Positions 7,372-15,506 of a stretch of DNA of 64,000 nt are shown in pieces. Position numbers and translations under genes: made by a program. The first letter of the stretch is position 1. Each line of letters opens with the position of its first letter. The notes beneath the pieces were generated by a model. It made no database searches, was not told the origin of the DNA, and was given only the letters and a program-made list of their open reading frames with translations. This DNA comes from Bacillus kexueae (GTDB taxonomy: Bacteria > Bacillota > Bacilli > Bacillales > Aeribacillaceae), in assembly GCF_022809095.1 (NCBI RefSeq), contig NZ_JALAZE010000002.1, forward strand, positions 558,001 through 622,000. The letters are read 5' to 3'.

Positions 7372-8284
7372 CATGAGTTGTAAATTTGTATTTTGTAAGG
7401 AAGTCATCGATGGCTTTTTCATATTCCATGCGGTTTTCTGAATAGCTCATTGCATGTAGTCCTTTCGGTGCGATAAAAAGTTCTTTCGGTCCTTTCTTCT
7501 TTTCAAACAGTTCTTTCGTCATGGATACAGGAATGTAATCATCTCGTTCACTATGTATAAAAAGAACAGGTTGTTGAATTCTGTGAACAACATCAATGGG
7601 TGATACATCTTTTAAATCATAGCCTTCTCTTAATTTTAAAAAAGGCTTTGCGATAGGTAAAACGAGCGAGTGGTGAAGGCGAAAATCTTCTTTCAATCGA
7701 ATTTTTAGCTGCTTTTCTAAACTAGAAAACGGACAATCAACGATGTAAAAGTCGCAGCCATGCCCAGTCGTACCGGCATACAATAACGTTGTAGCAGCCC
7801 CCATAGATTCGCCATGTATACCAATCGTCACATGTGAACCGAATCGCTTTCGAACAAATTCGACGACAGTTTGTAAATCGTCTTTCTCATAGTAGCCGTA
7901 GCTCGTCGTTTTTCCCCCTGATAGACCGTGGCGACGATGATCATAAATGATTACATTCCATCCTCGTTTCAGAAAAAGGTTCATATATTTAACCGAATTA
8001 ATTAAATTCATTGTAACGCCGTGACTGATGATGATGAACATATCGGACGGATAAGGGTGAACGATATAGCCAAAAATGGCGTATCGATGCTTAGATGGAA
8101 TAGAAAAAGGCTCTTTTGAAAGGGCATGAAAAGACGTCTCATCAAAGTGTCCAAAAGCAGCCTCACGTTCAATAATTTCGTTGTCTGTCCTTTTTTTTAT
8201 ATACAGCAGGCGGTTCGTGAAATAAAAACCAACGACTCCAACATAGCTTGCAAGAAGCATAAAAAGTGAAAAGAAAGACCGCAT
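7355..8284 (-). CDS. yqkD: Alpha/beta hydrolase YqkD
   Basis: 309-residue membrane-anchored alpha/beta hydrolase. An N-terminal hydrophobic helix (about residues 4-22) precedes the hydrolase domain; the nucleophile is S160 in the elbow GIHGESMG, with a likely acid in HSERDD and histidine in KGLHAMSY. Substrate unknown. ATG 8284 is used because GGAGGTG lies five bases before it; an in-frame ATG at 8302 would place that site inside the gene. Confidence 0.83.
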   Translation of the reverse strand: MRSFFSLFMLLASYVGVVGFYFTNRLLYIKKRTDNEIIEREAAFGHFDETSFHALSKEPFSIPSKHRYAIFGYIVHPYPSDMFIIISHGVTMNLINSVKYMNLFLKRGWNVIIYDHRRHGLSGGKTTSYGYYEKDDLQTVVEFVRKRFGSHVTIGIHGESMGAATTLLYAGTTGHGCDFYIVDCPFSSLEKQLKIRLKEDFRLHHSLVLPIAKPFLKLREGYDLKDVSPIDVVHRIQQPVLFIHSERDDYIPVSMTKELFEKKKGPKELFIAPKGLHAMSYSENRMEYEKAIDDFLTKYKFTTHEKSRG

Positions 8285-8502
8285 GTTCGCACCTCCGTTC
8301 AAGTTATCGTTATTGTAGCATAGTAGGAGACGGTAAAAAAATGAAGAAGGTGCTGTAATTCTCCCCCTGAATGTTTTCTATTAATGAAAGGTTATGACGT
8401 TAACGCGATTCAGAGCCGCTATTCACATCTAAAAAAGCAACAACGTCTACGATTAAACATATTCCTTTTCCTTAAAAGTTGTGTAAGAACGACAACATTG
8501 AT

Positions 8503-9420
8503 TTAAATCGATTTTTGCTTCGTTCCTAGTTTATATAGTTGATACGTTTTTGACTGAATCGGACGCGATAAATAAGGTGAGATATAATCGAGAGCTTCAT
8601 ATAAAATCGGTAGGTCAATATTAGTTTGAATCCCCATAGATTGCAGCATAAAGACAATATCTTCAGTGGCGACATTCCCCGTAGCACCAGGGGCAAATGG
8701 ACACCCACCGAGCCCTCCAGCAGAGCTGTCAAATCGGGTTATGCCAGCTTGTAGGGCCGCATATACGTTGGCGACGGCCATCCCTCTTGTGTCGTGAAAG
8801 TGAGCCGTAAGTAGTGTGTCTTTTTGAAAGTTTGTATGAAGCTTGGAGAATAGATGATAAACTTCCTCAGGGTTTGCCATACCAATCGTATCAGCGACAC
8901 TTAAATCATCAACTCCTAAAGAAACAAATTGCTCACAAAGACGTAAAACGTCATCCGAATGAATTTTTCCCTCATAAGGACAATAAAAAGCGGTTGAAAT
9001 ACAAGCGCGAATGTATATTCCGCTCGCTTTTAATGAACGAATGAGCGGAGAGAGGGCACTCATACTTTCAGCGGTCGTTTTATTGATGTTTTTTTCATTA
9101 AATCCATTGCTTACGCCAACGAAAAAGGCTAAATGGGTACATCCCTCTTCAAGAGCTCGGTTTACGCCCTTTTCATTCGGGACTAACACTAGGTCACGAC
9201 TGTCATTAGACTGACAAATTTGAACAATTTCAGATGCATCTTTCATTTGAGGGACCCATTTTGGAGAAACAAATGACGTAAGTTCCATTTCTTTGAAGCC
9301 GGCTTTTTTTAATTGTTGAATCCACTGCATTTTGACAGCAGTATCGATTAAATTGGCTTCATTTTGTAAACCGTCACGAGGTCCAACCTCGACAATTGTT
9401 ACTTCGCGATTAGCGTTCAT
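8503..9420 (-). CDS. yngG: Hydroxymethylglutaryl-CoA lyase
   Basis: 305-residue HMG-CoA lyase of the HMGL-like TIM-barrel superfamily; splits HMG-CoA into acetyl-CoA and acetoacetate, the last step of leucine catabolism. Seen: EVGPRDGLQNE near residues 11-21 (substrate and metal site), HFHDTRG near 203-209 (metal ligands), and the active-site cysteine loop GGLGGCPFAPGATGN. ATG 9420 follows GGAGGATG. In B. subtilis this gene lies in the yngEFGHIJ leucine-degradation cluster; here it stands alone among yqk genes, so the other steps must be encoded elsewhere or be absent. Confidence 0.92.
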   Translation of the reverse strand: MNANREVTIVEVGPRDGLQNEANLIDTAVKMQWIQQLKKAGFKEMELTSFVSPKWVPQMKDASEIVQICQSNDSRDLVLVPNEKGVNRALEEGCTHLAFFVGVSNGFNEKNINKTTAESMSALSPLIRSLKASGIYIRACISTAFYCPYEGKIHSDDVLRLCEQFVSLGVDDLSVADTIGMANPEEVYHLFSKLHTNFQKDTLLTAHFHDTRGMAVANVYAALQAGITRFDSSAGGLGGCPFAPGATGNVATEDIVFMLQSMGIQTNIDLPILYEALDYISPYLSRPIQSKTYQLYKLGTKQKSI

Positions 9421-9506
9421 TCGTATTCATCCTCCTTTTGAAAAGGTTTTCATAATTATATTTTAGTAGAAATAGATAGACTTTTCCAAATATTATTTTA
9501 ATTAAT

Positions 9507-9751
9507 GGCTCTTTTCTAAAGGATTGTTGCTTTATGTGTGTAAATATACATGGTTGAAAATCGTTTTTCCTCCTTTGTAATGAAGCGGAGGGCACTTGAC
9601 TCCTGCGGGATACAGAGGAAAGGGCGAGACCCCACAGGCGCATGCCGAGGAGGCTCGACTTCCTCCCCGCGGAAAGCAAGTGTCCGTAGCGCAATGTCCA
9701 GAATTCATTTGAAAAATGTTTGAAAAAGCAACAATCTATACGAAAACAGCC
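9507..9751 (+). mobile_element. MITE B, near full-length copy with 8-bp target duplication
   Basis: 245-bp non-coding element. Its ends form an imperfect inverted repeat of about 28 bp (22 matches), both starting GGCT and containing GATTGTTGCTTT. The core is GC-rich with complementary segments such as CGAGGAGG and CCTCCCCG. TAATTAAT occurs directly on each side (9499-9506 and 9752-9759), a perfect 8-bp duplication. It separates the HMG-CoA lyase and yqkE genes, which are divergent. Confidence 0.85.
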
Positions 9752-9833
9752 TAATTAATTGTGGCTATTAGTTGACGAAAGACCTGTGTACAAGGCAAAA
9801 TAAGGCCGAACCCCATGAAAGGAGAGGGAGAAA

Positions 9834-10016
9834 ATGATAAACGAAGATCAGTTGAAAAAACTATCAAATATGAAAAAAGAGTTGCAAATTCAAGAAGAAG
9901 AGGAAAAGAAAAAGAGGCGCGAGTTGGAGAGGAAACAGAGGGAAGAGCGGGAAAAAAATAAAAGTTTTGCTGAGCTTTTGGAAGAAAGTAAGCTCGATTG
10001 GACGAAATTTAAATGA
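9834..10016 (+). CDS. yqkE: YqkE-like coiled-coil protein
   Basis: 60-residue highly charged protein, nearly all helix-forming and coiled-coil-like (EEEEKKKRRELERKQREERE at residues 21-40), ending LDWTKFK. Matches the small YqkE-type family of unknown function and its position between yqkD and yqkF. ATG 9834 follows AAAGGAGAGGG. A terminator follows the stop codon directly. Confidence 0.75.
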   Translation: MINEDQLKKLSNMKKELQIQEEEEKKKRRELERKQREEREKNKSFAELLEESKLDWTKFK

Positions 10017-10050
10017 AAGAGCCAGCAAAAATGAATGCTGGCTCTTTCTT
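10017..10050 (+). terminator. Terminator after yqkE
   Basis: AGAGCCAGC pairs with GCTGGCTCT, followed by TTCTT. It lies between convergent genes. Confidence 0.8.
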
Positions 10051-10059
10051 ACATCCGTT

Positions 10060-10551
10060 TTATGGTATGGAGACGGTTTTATGAAATGACATACCCAAAT
10101 ACGAATAGGTGATTGTAACTTCTGTAATTGGCGTAGAATGTAATACGCTTAAGCCGTAAATTAAATCTTCTTCTGTAACGCTTCCATCATCGAACTTTTC
10201 CAGTGTTTTTTTCGGATCTGTCCCTGTTTGGATGGCTACATCTTGAAGAGAGCGAAACTGATATTTCTTCGATTCCTCATCCTCGTAGTTTTTTGTTATG
10301 ATGATACCTTGAAGTGCGTGACTTACTTGAACATTTACTTTTGTGGGGGCGTCTCCGTCATTTATTGAAACGTCTCGTACTTTAATTGGTAAATATCCAC
10401 TATTACCGATTTCAACGACCACTGATTCTCTATCATCACTACGATAGACCCCTCCAATTTCAAGTGGTGGACGATAAATCCATACTAAAAATCCAATAAA
10501 AATGGCCGGAAGAAAGCCTAAAATTATCCATTTTCGTGCTTTTTTCATCAT
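10060..10551 (-). CDS. Unrecognised membrane-anchored or secreted protein
   Basis: 163 residues with a short basic N-terminus and one hydrophobic segment (about residues 8-25), then an extracytoplasmic domain rich in beta-type sequence. No lipobox cysteine and no motif I recognise. ATG 10551 has GGGGGACGAT upstream. It lies between yqkE and yqkF, apart from the usual B. subtilis order. Base composition looks like that of its neighbours. Confidence 0.75.
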   Translation of the reverse strand: MMKKARKWIILGFLPAIFIGFLVWIYRPPLEIGGVYRSDDRESVVVEIGNSGYLPIKVRDVSINDGDAPTKVNVQVSHALQGIIITKNYEDEESKKYQFRSLQDVAIQTGTDPKKTLEKFDDGSVTEEDLIYGLSVLHSTPITEVTITYSYLGMSFHKTVSIP

Positions 10552-10651
10552 CGTCCCCCTGTATAATCATATTTGGTTTATTTTACCATAAATCACCTTG
10601 AAAAGTTAGGTGTATGGGGGCGGAAAGTGAAAAATTGGCTAATACTCCTTT

Positions 10652-11572
10652 TTAATCTCGATGATTCTCATAAAACGATGCTTTCGTTACGTCTTTTAAC
10701 TGCTGTACAACTTCATTCGTCAGTGGTGTTGCTTGAAGTGCAGCTACATTTTCACGTAATTGCTCGATGCGGCTAGCACCCGGAATGACTGCACTAATCA
10801 CATCGTGTGCTAAACAATATTGTAAAGCTAATTCCGTTCGACTATGGGAAGAAGAAACACGATCGACCTTTTCTAACGTATCTACGAGCTCAAAGTACGA
10901 ATAGTGTAAATATCCGTCATTCTTTATTTTATCCGAGGCATGATCCAACGGACGTCCGGTTAATAGTCCTTTCGCTAACGGTCCTCTTGCAATGACGCTT
11001 ACTTGATGCTCTTGAATTAGTGAGAACCACTCTTCAGGTCTACGGTCTAAAAGACTGTGTTGCATCATAATGGAAATAATGGACGATTTCTGTAGGTATT
11101 GCTTAATCACATTCGGACGGATGGAGGAAATTCCGTAGTAACGAATAACGCCTTCTTGTTTTAACTCTTCAAACGCTTCGATCGTTTCATCGATATGATC
11201 TTCAATCGTTCCCCCATGAAGTTGATACAAGTCAATGTAATCCGTTCGAAGTCTCCGAAGGCTCTCTTTAACGGCTTCTTTTATGTATGCTTTGGATGGG
11301 TCCCAATACCACCCGTCTTTTCCATCATCGAAACGATTCCCAACTTTTGTAGCCAAAATGATGTCGTGTCTTTTTTGTTGAATGGCCTTGCCGACAAGTT
11401 CTTCGTTTACACCACGATCATAAAGATCTGCAGTGTCTAAATAATTAATGCCTAGTTCAATGGCTCCATCAATAATGCTCATTGCCTTCCATTCATCGGT
11501 ACCAAGTGACATGCAGCCTAAGCCGATTTCACTTACCCACAATTCCGAGTTCCCTATTTGTCTCTTTTTCAT
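10652..11572 (-). CDS. yqkF: Aldo/keto reductase YqkF
   Basis: 306-residue NADPH-dependent aldo/keto reductase with a TIM-barrel fold. Expected catalytic residues are in YLDTADLYDRG (Asp and Tyr, about 45-52), LATKVG (Lys, about 76) and YQLHGG (His, about 117). Natural substrate unknown. ATG 11572 follows a GAGGTAAAGG site. In B. subtilis, as here, yqkF lies beside mciZ and nudF. Confidence 0.88.
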   Translation of the reverse strand: MKKRQIGNSELWVSEIGLGCMSLGTDEWKAMSIIDGAIELGINYLDTADLYDRGVNEELVGKAIQQKRHDIILATKVGNRFDDGKDGWYWDPSKAYIKEAVKESLRRLRTDYIDLYQLHGGTIEDHIDETIEAFEELKQEGVIRYYGISSIRPNVIKQYLQKSSIISIMMQHSLLDRRPEEWFSLIQEHQVSVIARGPLAKGLLTGRPLDHASDKIKNDGYLHYSYFELVDTLEKVDRVSSSHSRTELALQYCLAHDVISAVIPGASRIEQLRENVAALQATPLTNEVVQQLKDVTKASFYENHRD

Positions 11573-11629
11573 CCTTTACCTCCGATTGCGTTTTTCTCCA
11601 ACGTAGTATAGTTTGGTGAATTTTGCAAA

Positions 11630-11755
11630 TCATTTGTTCACAGATAACCAATTTAAAACCGTCATATGAGGATTTTGAATGGATTGCAAATAATGGAGAA
11701 CTTCTTTCTTCTTACCGGTCAATACGAAGTGATTTCTCCCGTAATAAAGATTCAT
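11630..11755 (-). CDS. mciZ: MciZ, mother-cell inhibitor of FtsZ
   Basis: 41-residue peptide that resembles MciZ in size and pattern (a beta-prone start ending VLTGKKKEV, then an amphipathic helix ending VLNWLSVNK), in the same place as B. subtilis mciZ, between yqkF and nudF on the opposite strand to nudF. MciZ is made in the sporulating mother cell and caps FtsZ filaments, blocking Z-ring formation. AAGGAG lies eight bases before ATG 11755, and a sigma-E-like -10 CATACATT sits 30 bp upstream. Residue identity is limited, so the call rests on synteny, length and promoter. Confidence 0.72.
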   Translation of the reverse strand: MNLYYGRNHFVLTGKKKEVLHYLQSIQNPHMTVLNWLSVNK

Positions 11756-11784
11756 ACCATCATCTCCTTAAAAGAATGTGATAG

Positions 11785-11792
11785 AATGTATG
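11785..11792 (-). promoter_or_regulatory. Candidate sigma-E -10 element for mciZ
   Basis: CATACATT on the minus strand matches the sigma-E -10 consensus CATACANT. No convincing -35 was identified, but the distance to the mciZ start is suitable. Confidence 0.45.
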
Positions 11793-11832
11793 AAGAAAAA
11801 AAGTAACGTAGAACGAAGGGATGACAAATACG

Positions 11833-12378
11833 ATGGATTTAAATGAAAAAACGATAGCAAAAGAGAAAATATTTAACGGGCGAATTATTGACCTTTATGT
11901 TGAAGATGTAGAGTTGCCGAACGGTAAAGTTTCGAAGCGAGAAATTATAAAGCATCCCGGTGCAGTAGCTGTAATCGCTGTAACGAATGAAAATAAAATC
12001 GTGATGGTTCGGCAATACCGAAAAGCTCTAGAAAAAGCCATCGTTGAAATTCCTGCCGGGAAATTAGAGCCAGGAGAGGAACCGTTAACAACAGCGAAGC
12101 GGGAATTAGAAGAAGAAACAGGTTATGAATGCGAGGAGATGAAACTACTTTTATCGTTTTATACTTCGCCGGGCTTTGCGGACGAACTCGTATACTTGTA
12201 TGTAGCCAGTGGATTAACGAAAAAAACAGAACAACAAGACTTAGATGAAGATGAATTCGTTGAAATTGTCGAAGTTTCTTTAGAAGAAGCACAGAAAATG
12301 ATTGAGACACAAGAAATTCATGATGCTAAAACAGCTTATGCTGTCCTCTATTTAGCCATGAATGCGATGAAAGAATAA
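11833..12378 (+). CDS. nudF: ADP-ribose pyrophosphatase NudF
   Basis: 181-residue Nudix hydrolase that cleaves ADP-ribose to AMP and ribose 5-phosphate. The Nudix box spans residues 76-98 (G76, E82, R90-E91, E94-E95, G97), preceded by the conserved IVEIPAGKLE. ATG 11833 gives the same N-terminus as B. subtilis NudF (xEKTIAKE); ATG 11821, four codons earlier, touches the GAAGGG site and is less likely. First gene of the rightward nudF-spoIIM-fur-yqzK-xerD series. Confidence 0.92.
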   Translation: MDLNEKTIAKEKIFNGRIIDLYVEDVELPNGKVSKREIIKHPGAVAVIAVTNENKIVMVRQYRKALEKAIVEIPAGKLEPGEEPLTTAKRELEEETGYECEEMKLLLSFYTSPGFADELVYLYVASGLTKKTEQQDLDEDEFVEIVEVSLEEAQKMIETQEIHDAKTAYAVLYLAMNAMKE

Positions 12379-12476
12379 CTATATTTGATGACCTAAATGA
12401 TAGAAAAGGTAGATTTGGAATAAGTGGAAGATTGCCTTGAGGCAGCGAATTACATATGTAATGTTTTGATTCTTAG

Positions 12477-12504
12477 GAATACAGAGCGTTTTCCCTCATA
12501 CAAT
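12477..12504 (+). promoter_or_regulatory. Candidate sigma-E promoter of spoIIM
   Basis: -35-like GAATACA (12477-12483) and a perfect -10 CATACAAT (12497-12504) are 13 bp apart, ending 30 bp before the spoIIM start. spoIIM is a known sigma-E gene in B. subtilis. Confidence 0.65.
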
Positions 12505-12534
12505 CTAGTAAGAGTGATATGGGAGGAAAAAGCG

Positions 12535-13176
12535 ATGCGAAACCATGGAATAAAAAATGTCTTGACGCAACATATTAAAGAGCATTCTTCTACGTATTTA
12601 TTTGTGTTTGTTCTGTTTGTAATGGGAGTTATTTTTGGTGCCATTATTGTTAATAGTATGAATATCACACAAAAAGAGGATCTTTACTATTATTTAAATC
12701 TGTTTTTTGGACAAGTATCGGATGGAAGTATCGCAAGCGCTTCTGAAATGTTCCAACAAAGCTTCCTCCATAATTTGAAATATTTAGGGCTTATGTGGGT
12801 GTTAGGGATATCAATCATCGGTCTACCTATCATCTTAATTATGTTATTCCTGAAAGGGATGGTTGTCGGTTTTACGGTTGGTTTTTTAGTTAATCAAATG
12901 GGGTGGGGCGGCTTTTTACTTTCTTTCGTATCGGTCTTACCTCAAAATTTAATCTTAATTCCAGCATTTATCGTGACGAGTGCTACGGCAATCATGCTGT
13001 CTTTGAAGTTGATACGCCAACTTTTTTTGAAGCGGATGCTAGACACACCGATGCAGTTGTTTACGAAATACGCGATTGTGTTTGTGTGTATATTTTGTCT
13101 GGCAGGCTTGGCGGCAGCTTTTGAAGGTTACGCATCTCCATTATTAATGAAAAGTGTAATTAAAATAATTTCTTAA
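12535..13176 (+). CDS. spoIIM: Stage II sporulation protein M
   Basis: 213-residue polytopic membrane protein with about five hydrophobic segments (for example [19 protein letters not shown] near residue 22 and several after residue 80). SpoIIM is the scaffold of the DMP complex (SpoIID-SpoIIM-SpoIIP) that thins septal peptidoglycan and drives engulfment in the mother cell. ATG 12535 follows GGGAGGAAAA; a longer in-frame reading upstream would run through the sigma-E-like promoter. A peroxide/Fur-type palindrome overlaps the stop codon. Confidence 0.92.
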   Translation: MRNHGIKNVLTQHIKEHSSTYLFVFVLFVMGVIFGAIIVNSMNITQKEDLYYYLNLFFGQVSDGSIASASEMFQQSFLHNLKYLGLMWVLGISIIGLPIILIMLFLKGMVVGFTVGFLVNQMGWGGFLLSFVSVLPQNLILIPAFIVTSATAIMLSLKLIRQLFLKRMLDTPMQLFTKYAIVFVCIFCLAGLAAAFEGYASPLLMKSVIKIIS

Positions 13177-13188
13177 TAATAATTGTTA
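13174..13188 (+). promoter_or_regulatory. Candidate Fur/PerR-type box overlapping the spoIIM stop
   Basis: TAATAAT-A-ATTGTTA has 7-1-7 symmetry and 11 of 14 matches to TGATAAT-N-ATTATCA. It lies about 45 bp before the fur -35 box, further than usual for repression. Confidence 0.3.
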
Positions 13189-13216
13189 TTTTTAAATAAC
13201 ATGTTCATTTATTAGA

Positions 13217-13260
13217 TTGTAATAATTTTAGTTGGACACTTTCTCGATATTTGTTATAAT
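13217..13260 (+). promoter_or_regulatory. fur promoter with PerR-like box
   Basis: TTGGAC (13232-13237) and TATAAT (13255-13260) with a 17-bp spacer form a good sigma-A promoter. Immediately upstream, TTGTAAT-A-ATTTTAG (13217-13231) matches 11 of 14 positions of the PerR box TTATAAT-N-ATTATAA. B. subtilis fur is PerR-repressed. Confidence 0.6.
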
Positions 13261-13293
13261 AGTTGAGGAATGTAGCGAGGGAGGGAAAGTGTC

Positions 13294-13737
13294 ATGGAAA
13301 GTCGCGTTGAGCGTATAAAAAAACAGTTGCATTCTGCTAGCTACAAGTTAACACCGCAACGTGAAGCGACTGTTCGCGTGTTACTTGAACATGAAGAGGA
13401 TCATTTAAGTGCAGAAGATGTTTACCTCCTCGTGAAGGAAAAGTCTCCTGAGATCGGCTTGGCAACTGTTTATCGAACGTTAGAACTACTGACTGAATTA
13501 AAGATTGTCGATAAAATAAACTTCGGGGACGGGGTGTCTCGATACGATCTCCGTAAAGAAGGTGCAGCTCATTTCCATCATCACCTTGTCTGTATGGAAT
13601 GTGGCTCAGTAGATGAAATCCAAGAAGATTTACTAGAAGATGTTGAAAAAATTGTTGAACGAGATTGGAAGTTTAAAATTAAAGATCATCGATTAACGTT
13701 TCATGGTATTTGTCACAGATGCCATAACGAAGAGTAG
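13294..13737 (+). CDS. fur: Ferric uptake regulator Fur
   Basis: 147-residue Fur-family repressor. N-terminal winged helix (recognition helix in GLATVYRTLELL, about 55-66), metal-sensing His cluster HFHHHLVC (93-100), and two structural zinc pairs C100/C103 and C140/C143. Order and position upstream of yqzK-xerD identify it as Fur rather than PerR or Zur. ATG 13294 follows GGGAGGGAAAG. With iron it should repress uptake genes; none are in this window. Confidence 0.92.
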   Translation: MESRVERIKKQLHSASYKLTPQREATVRVLLEHEEDHLSAEDVYLLVKEKSPEIGLATVYRTLELLTELKIVDKINFGDGVSRYDLRKEGAAHFHHHLVCMECGSVDEIQEDLLEDVEKIVERDWKFKIKDHRLTFHGICHRCHNEE

Positions 13738-13740
13738 AAT

Positions 13741-13789
13741 AAAGGTGCTATAAGTCAGTAATAACACTGATTTTTAGGCACCTTTTTCT
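13741..13789 (+). terminator. Terminator after fur
   Basis: AAAGGTGC pairs with GCACCTTT with an inner TCAGT/ACTGA stem, followed by TTTTTC. Confidence 0.8.
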
Positions 13790-13995
13790 TTTTGGTTTTA
13801 AATGATGAGGATGAAAGAAGTTCAGGGATGTAATGGAGCGGCATGTTAAGGATCCGTGTTAAAAATAGTGAAATTCAGTACAAAAAACAATCTAAAGAAT
13901 TCTGGCCTGGAAGCTAATTTTATATGGAACAATGTATAAAGTTTGGTCAAGCTGGCATATCTTCTAATAAGGATTGGAAGATATGGAGGCAAGAC

Positions 13996-14223
13996 ATGAA
14001 AAAATGGATGACGATTTTTTTTGATATGCTGAAAGTCTTTATATTATTTACTGCATTTACGTTATTCTTTTACTATGCTATCATATGGATTAACTTAGAG
14101 TATGACCATCAAAGACGTTATGAGGAGCCAGAGGGATCGGCTCTAAAAGTGACGAATATGGTAGAGGAAAATCAAGATCATTGGTACCATCGATTAATCT
14201 TCTTTTATTTACATGGGGAGTAG
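13996..14223 (+). CDS. yqzK: YqzK-like membrane protein (DUF4227 type)
   Basis: 75-residue single-pass membrane protein: hydrophobic segment about residues 12-34, then a charged tail. It matches the YqzK family found between fur and xerD in Bacillus; function unknown. ATG 13996 follows ATATGGAGGCAAG; a longer frame from 13924 lacks a ribosome site. The xerD start region lies at or just after its stop codon, suggesting translational coupling. The 258 bp before it hold the fur terminator and no other clear element. Confidence 0.78.
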   Translation: MKKWMTIFFDMLKVFILFTAFTLFFYYAIIWINLEYDHQRRYEEPEGSALKVTNMVEENQDHWYHRLIFFYLHGE

Positions 14224-14224
14224 A

Positions 14225-15124
14225 GTGACATTGAATGATCAAATACAAGACTTTATTCATTATTTAATCGTTGAGCGTGGCTTAACAACTAACACGATAG
14301 TATCTTATGAGAGAGATTTGAAAAGTTATGCGTCATATTTAAGAGAACATGCTTCCATTACAACTGTTCGAGAAATTGGAAGAGTCCATATTATGCAATT
14401 TTTGAAGCATTTGAAAGACGACGGAAAGTCCAGTAAGACAATAGCAAGGCATATTGCCTCGATTCGTTCCTTTCATCAATTTTTGTTGCGTGAGCGAATT
14501 GCTGATGAGGACCCTTCTGTCCATATTGAAACGCCACAAGTAGAACGAAAGTTACCAAGTGTTCTTTCGTTACAAGAGGTGGAAGCAATCATTGAAACGC
14601 CGAAGTTAACGTCACCAATCGGCTATCGAGATAAAGCGATGCTTGAACTTCTTTATGCAACAGGAATTCGCGTGAGTGAGTTAATTCAATTGAATCTATC
14701 AGATATTCACTTAATGATGGGTTTTATTCGTTGCTACGGAAAAGGAAGAAAAGAAAGAATTGTGCCAATCGGAGAACAAGCAACGAAGGCACTAGAGGAA
14801 TACCTGCAAAAAGGACGTCCAAAATTATTCAAGCCGAAAAACGACACTGATGCTTTGTTTTTAAACCATCATGGTAAACGGATATCTCGTCAAGGATTTT
14901 GGAAAAACTTGAAGAAAATTGCACAAGAAGCGGGTATTCATAAGGAATTAACTCCACATACGTTGCGACATTCATTTGCGACACATCTACTTGAAAATGG
15001 TGCGGATTTGAGGGCTGTACAAGAAATGCTTGGACATGCTGATATCTCAACAACCCAAATTTATACACATGTGACAAAGACGCGGCTGAAGGAAGTTTAC
15101 AATCAATTTCACCCACGTGCTTAG
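14225..15124 (+). CDS. xerD: Tyrosine recombinase XerD (RipX)
   Basis: 299-residue tyrosine recombinase that with XerC/CodV resolves chromosome dimers at dif. SAM-like N-terminal domain (to about residue 90), catalytic Arg in [17 protein letters not shown] box, late His in [14 protein letters not shown] and the Tyr nucleophile in [13 protein letters not shown] 14225 and TTG 14231 are both possible starts; the second begins LNDQIQDF as in B. subtilis RipX. Overlap or near overlap with yqzK fits an operon. Confidence 0.92.
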   Translation: MTLNDQIQDFIHYLIVERGLTTNTIVSYERDLKSYASYLREHASITTVREIGRVHIMQFLKHLKDDGKSSKTIARHIASIRSFHQFLLRERIADEDPSVHIETPQVERKLPSVLSLQEVEAIIETPKLTSPIGYRDKAMLELLYATGIRVSELIQLNLSDIHLMMGFIRCYGKGRKERIVPIGEQATKALEEYLQKGRPKLFKPKNDTDALFLNHHGKRISRQGFWKNLKKIAQEAGIHKELTPHTLRHSFATHLLENGADLRAVQEMLGHADISTTQIYTHVTKTRLKEVYNQFHPRA

Positions 15125-15128
15125 ATGA

Positions 15129-15175
15129 GGGGCTCGGAATGGCCAGTAACATGGCTTTCTGAGCACCTTTTTATT
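15129..15175 (+). terminator. Terminator after xerD
   Basis: GCTC and GGCC arms pair with GGCT and GAGC around an 8-nt loop, followed by TTTTTATTTT; the stem has internal mismatches. Confidence 0.6.
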
Positions 15176-15379
15176 TTGTCACTTTAGTCATATTTTCGTT
15201 TCAAGTCTTCAATATATGGTTGGCAAAAAGTATCAGTTTAATGGGGTGTAATGACTAAAGAATGGTGCGAAATGATGAAGGAACGATCGTTATAACTAAC
15301 ATAAAAAGGATATTTAGCACGAATGAACTAGAGAAGCATTTGATTCTTAATGTTTCCGTCACAAATTTTAGCCTTTTTA

Positions 15380-15431
15380 TTGCAGAAACATTTGAAAACG
15401 GTTTATAATCTAGTTGTCAGACTTCTGACAA
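15380..15431 (+). promoter_or_regulatory. deoB-pupG-pdp promoter with cre-like site and palindromic operator
   Basis: TTGCAG (15380-15385) and TATAAT (15404-15409), 18 bp apart, form the likely promoter. TGAAAACGGTTTAT (15393-15406), overlapping the -10, is similar to the CcpA cre consensus. Directly downstream lies TTGTCAGACTTCTGACAA (15414-15431), a palindrome with 8-bp perfect arms, as expected for a repressor site. The rest of the 380-bp gap after xerD shows only a TTTAGTCAT/ATGACTAAA inverted repeat (15183-15258). Confidence 0.6.
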
Positions 15432-15506
15432 TCGCGTTTGAATCAATATGATAAATTATTTAAGGATATATTAGGTAGTAGGATTTTGACAAGGAGGAAA
15501 TGTCTC

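Noticed and set aside
8430-8460. AAAAAAGCAACAACGTCTACG resembles a MITE B terminal repeat
   Set aside because: Only about 20 of 28 positions match and no partner end or target duplication was found, so it is not listed as an element.
9410-9694. 94-codon minus-strand frame over the MITE at 9507
   Set aside because: It lies mostly in the non-coding repeat and has no ribosome site.
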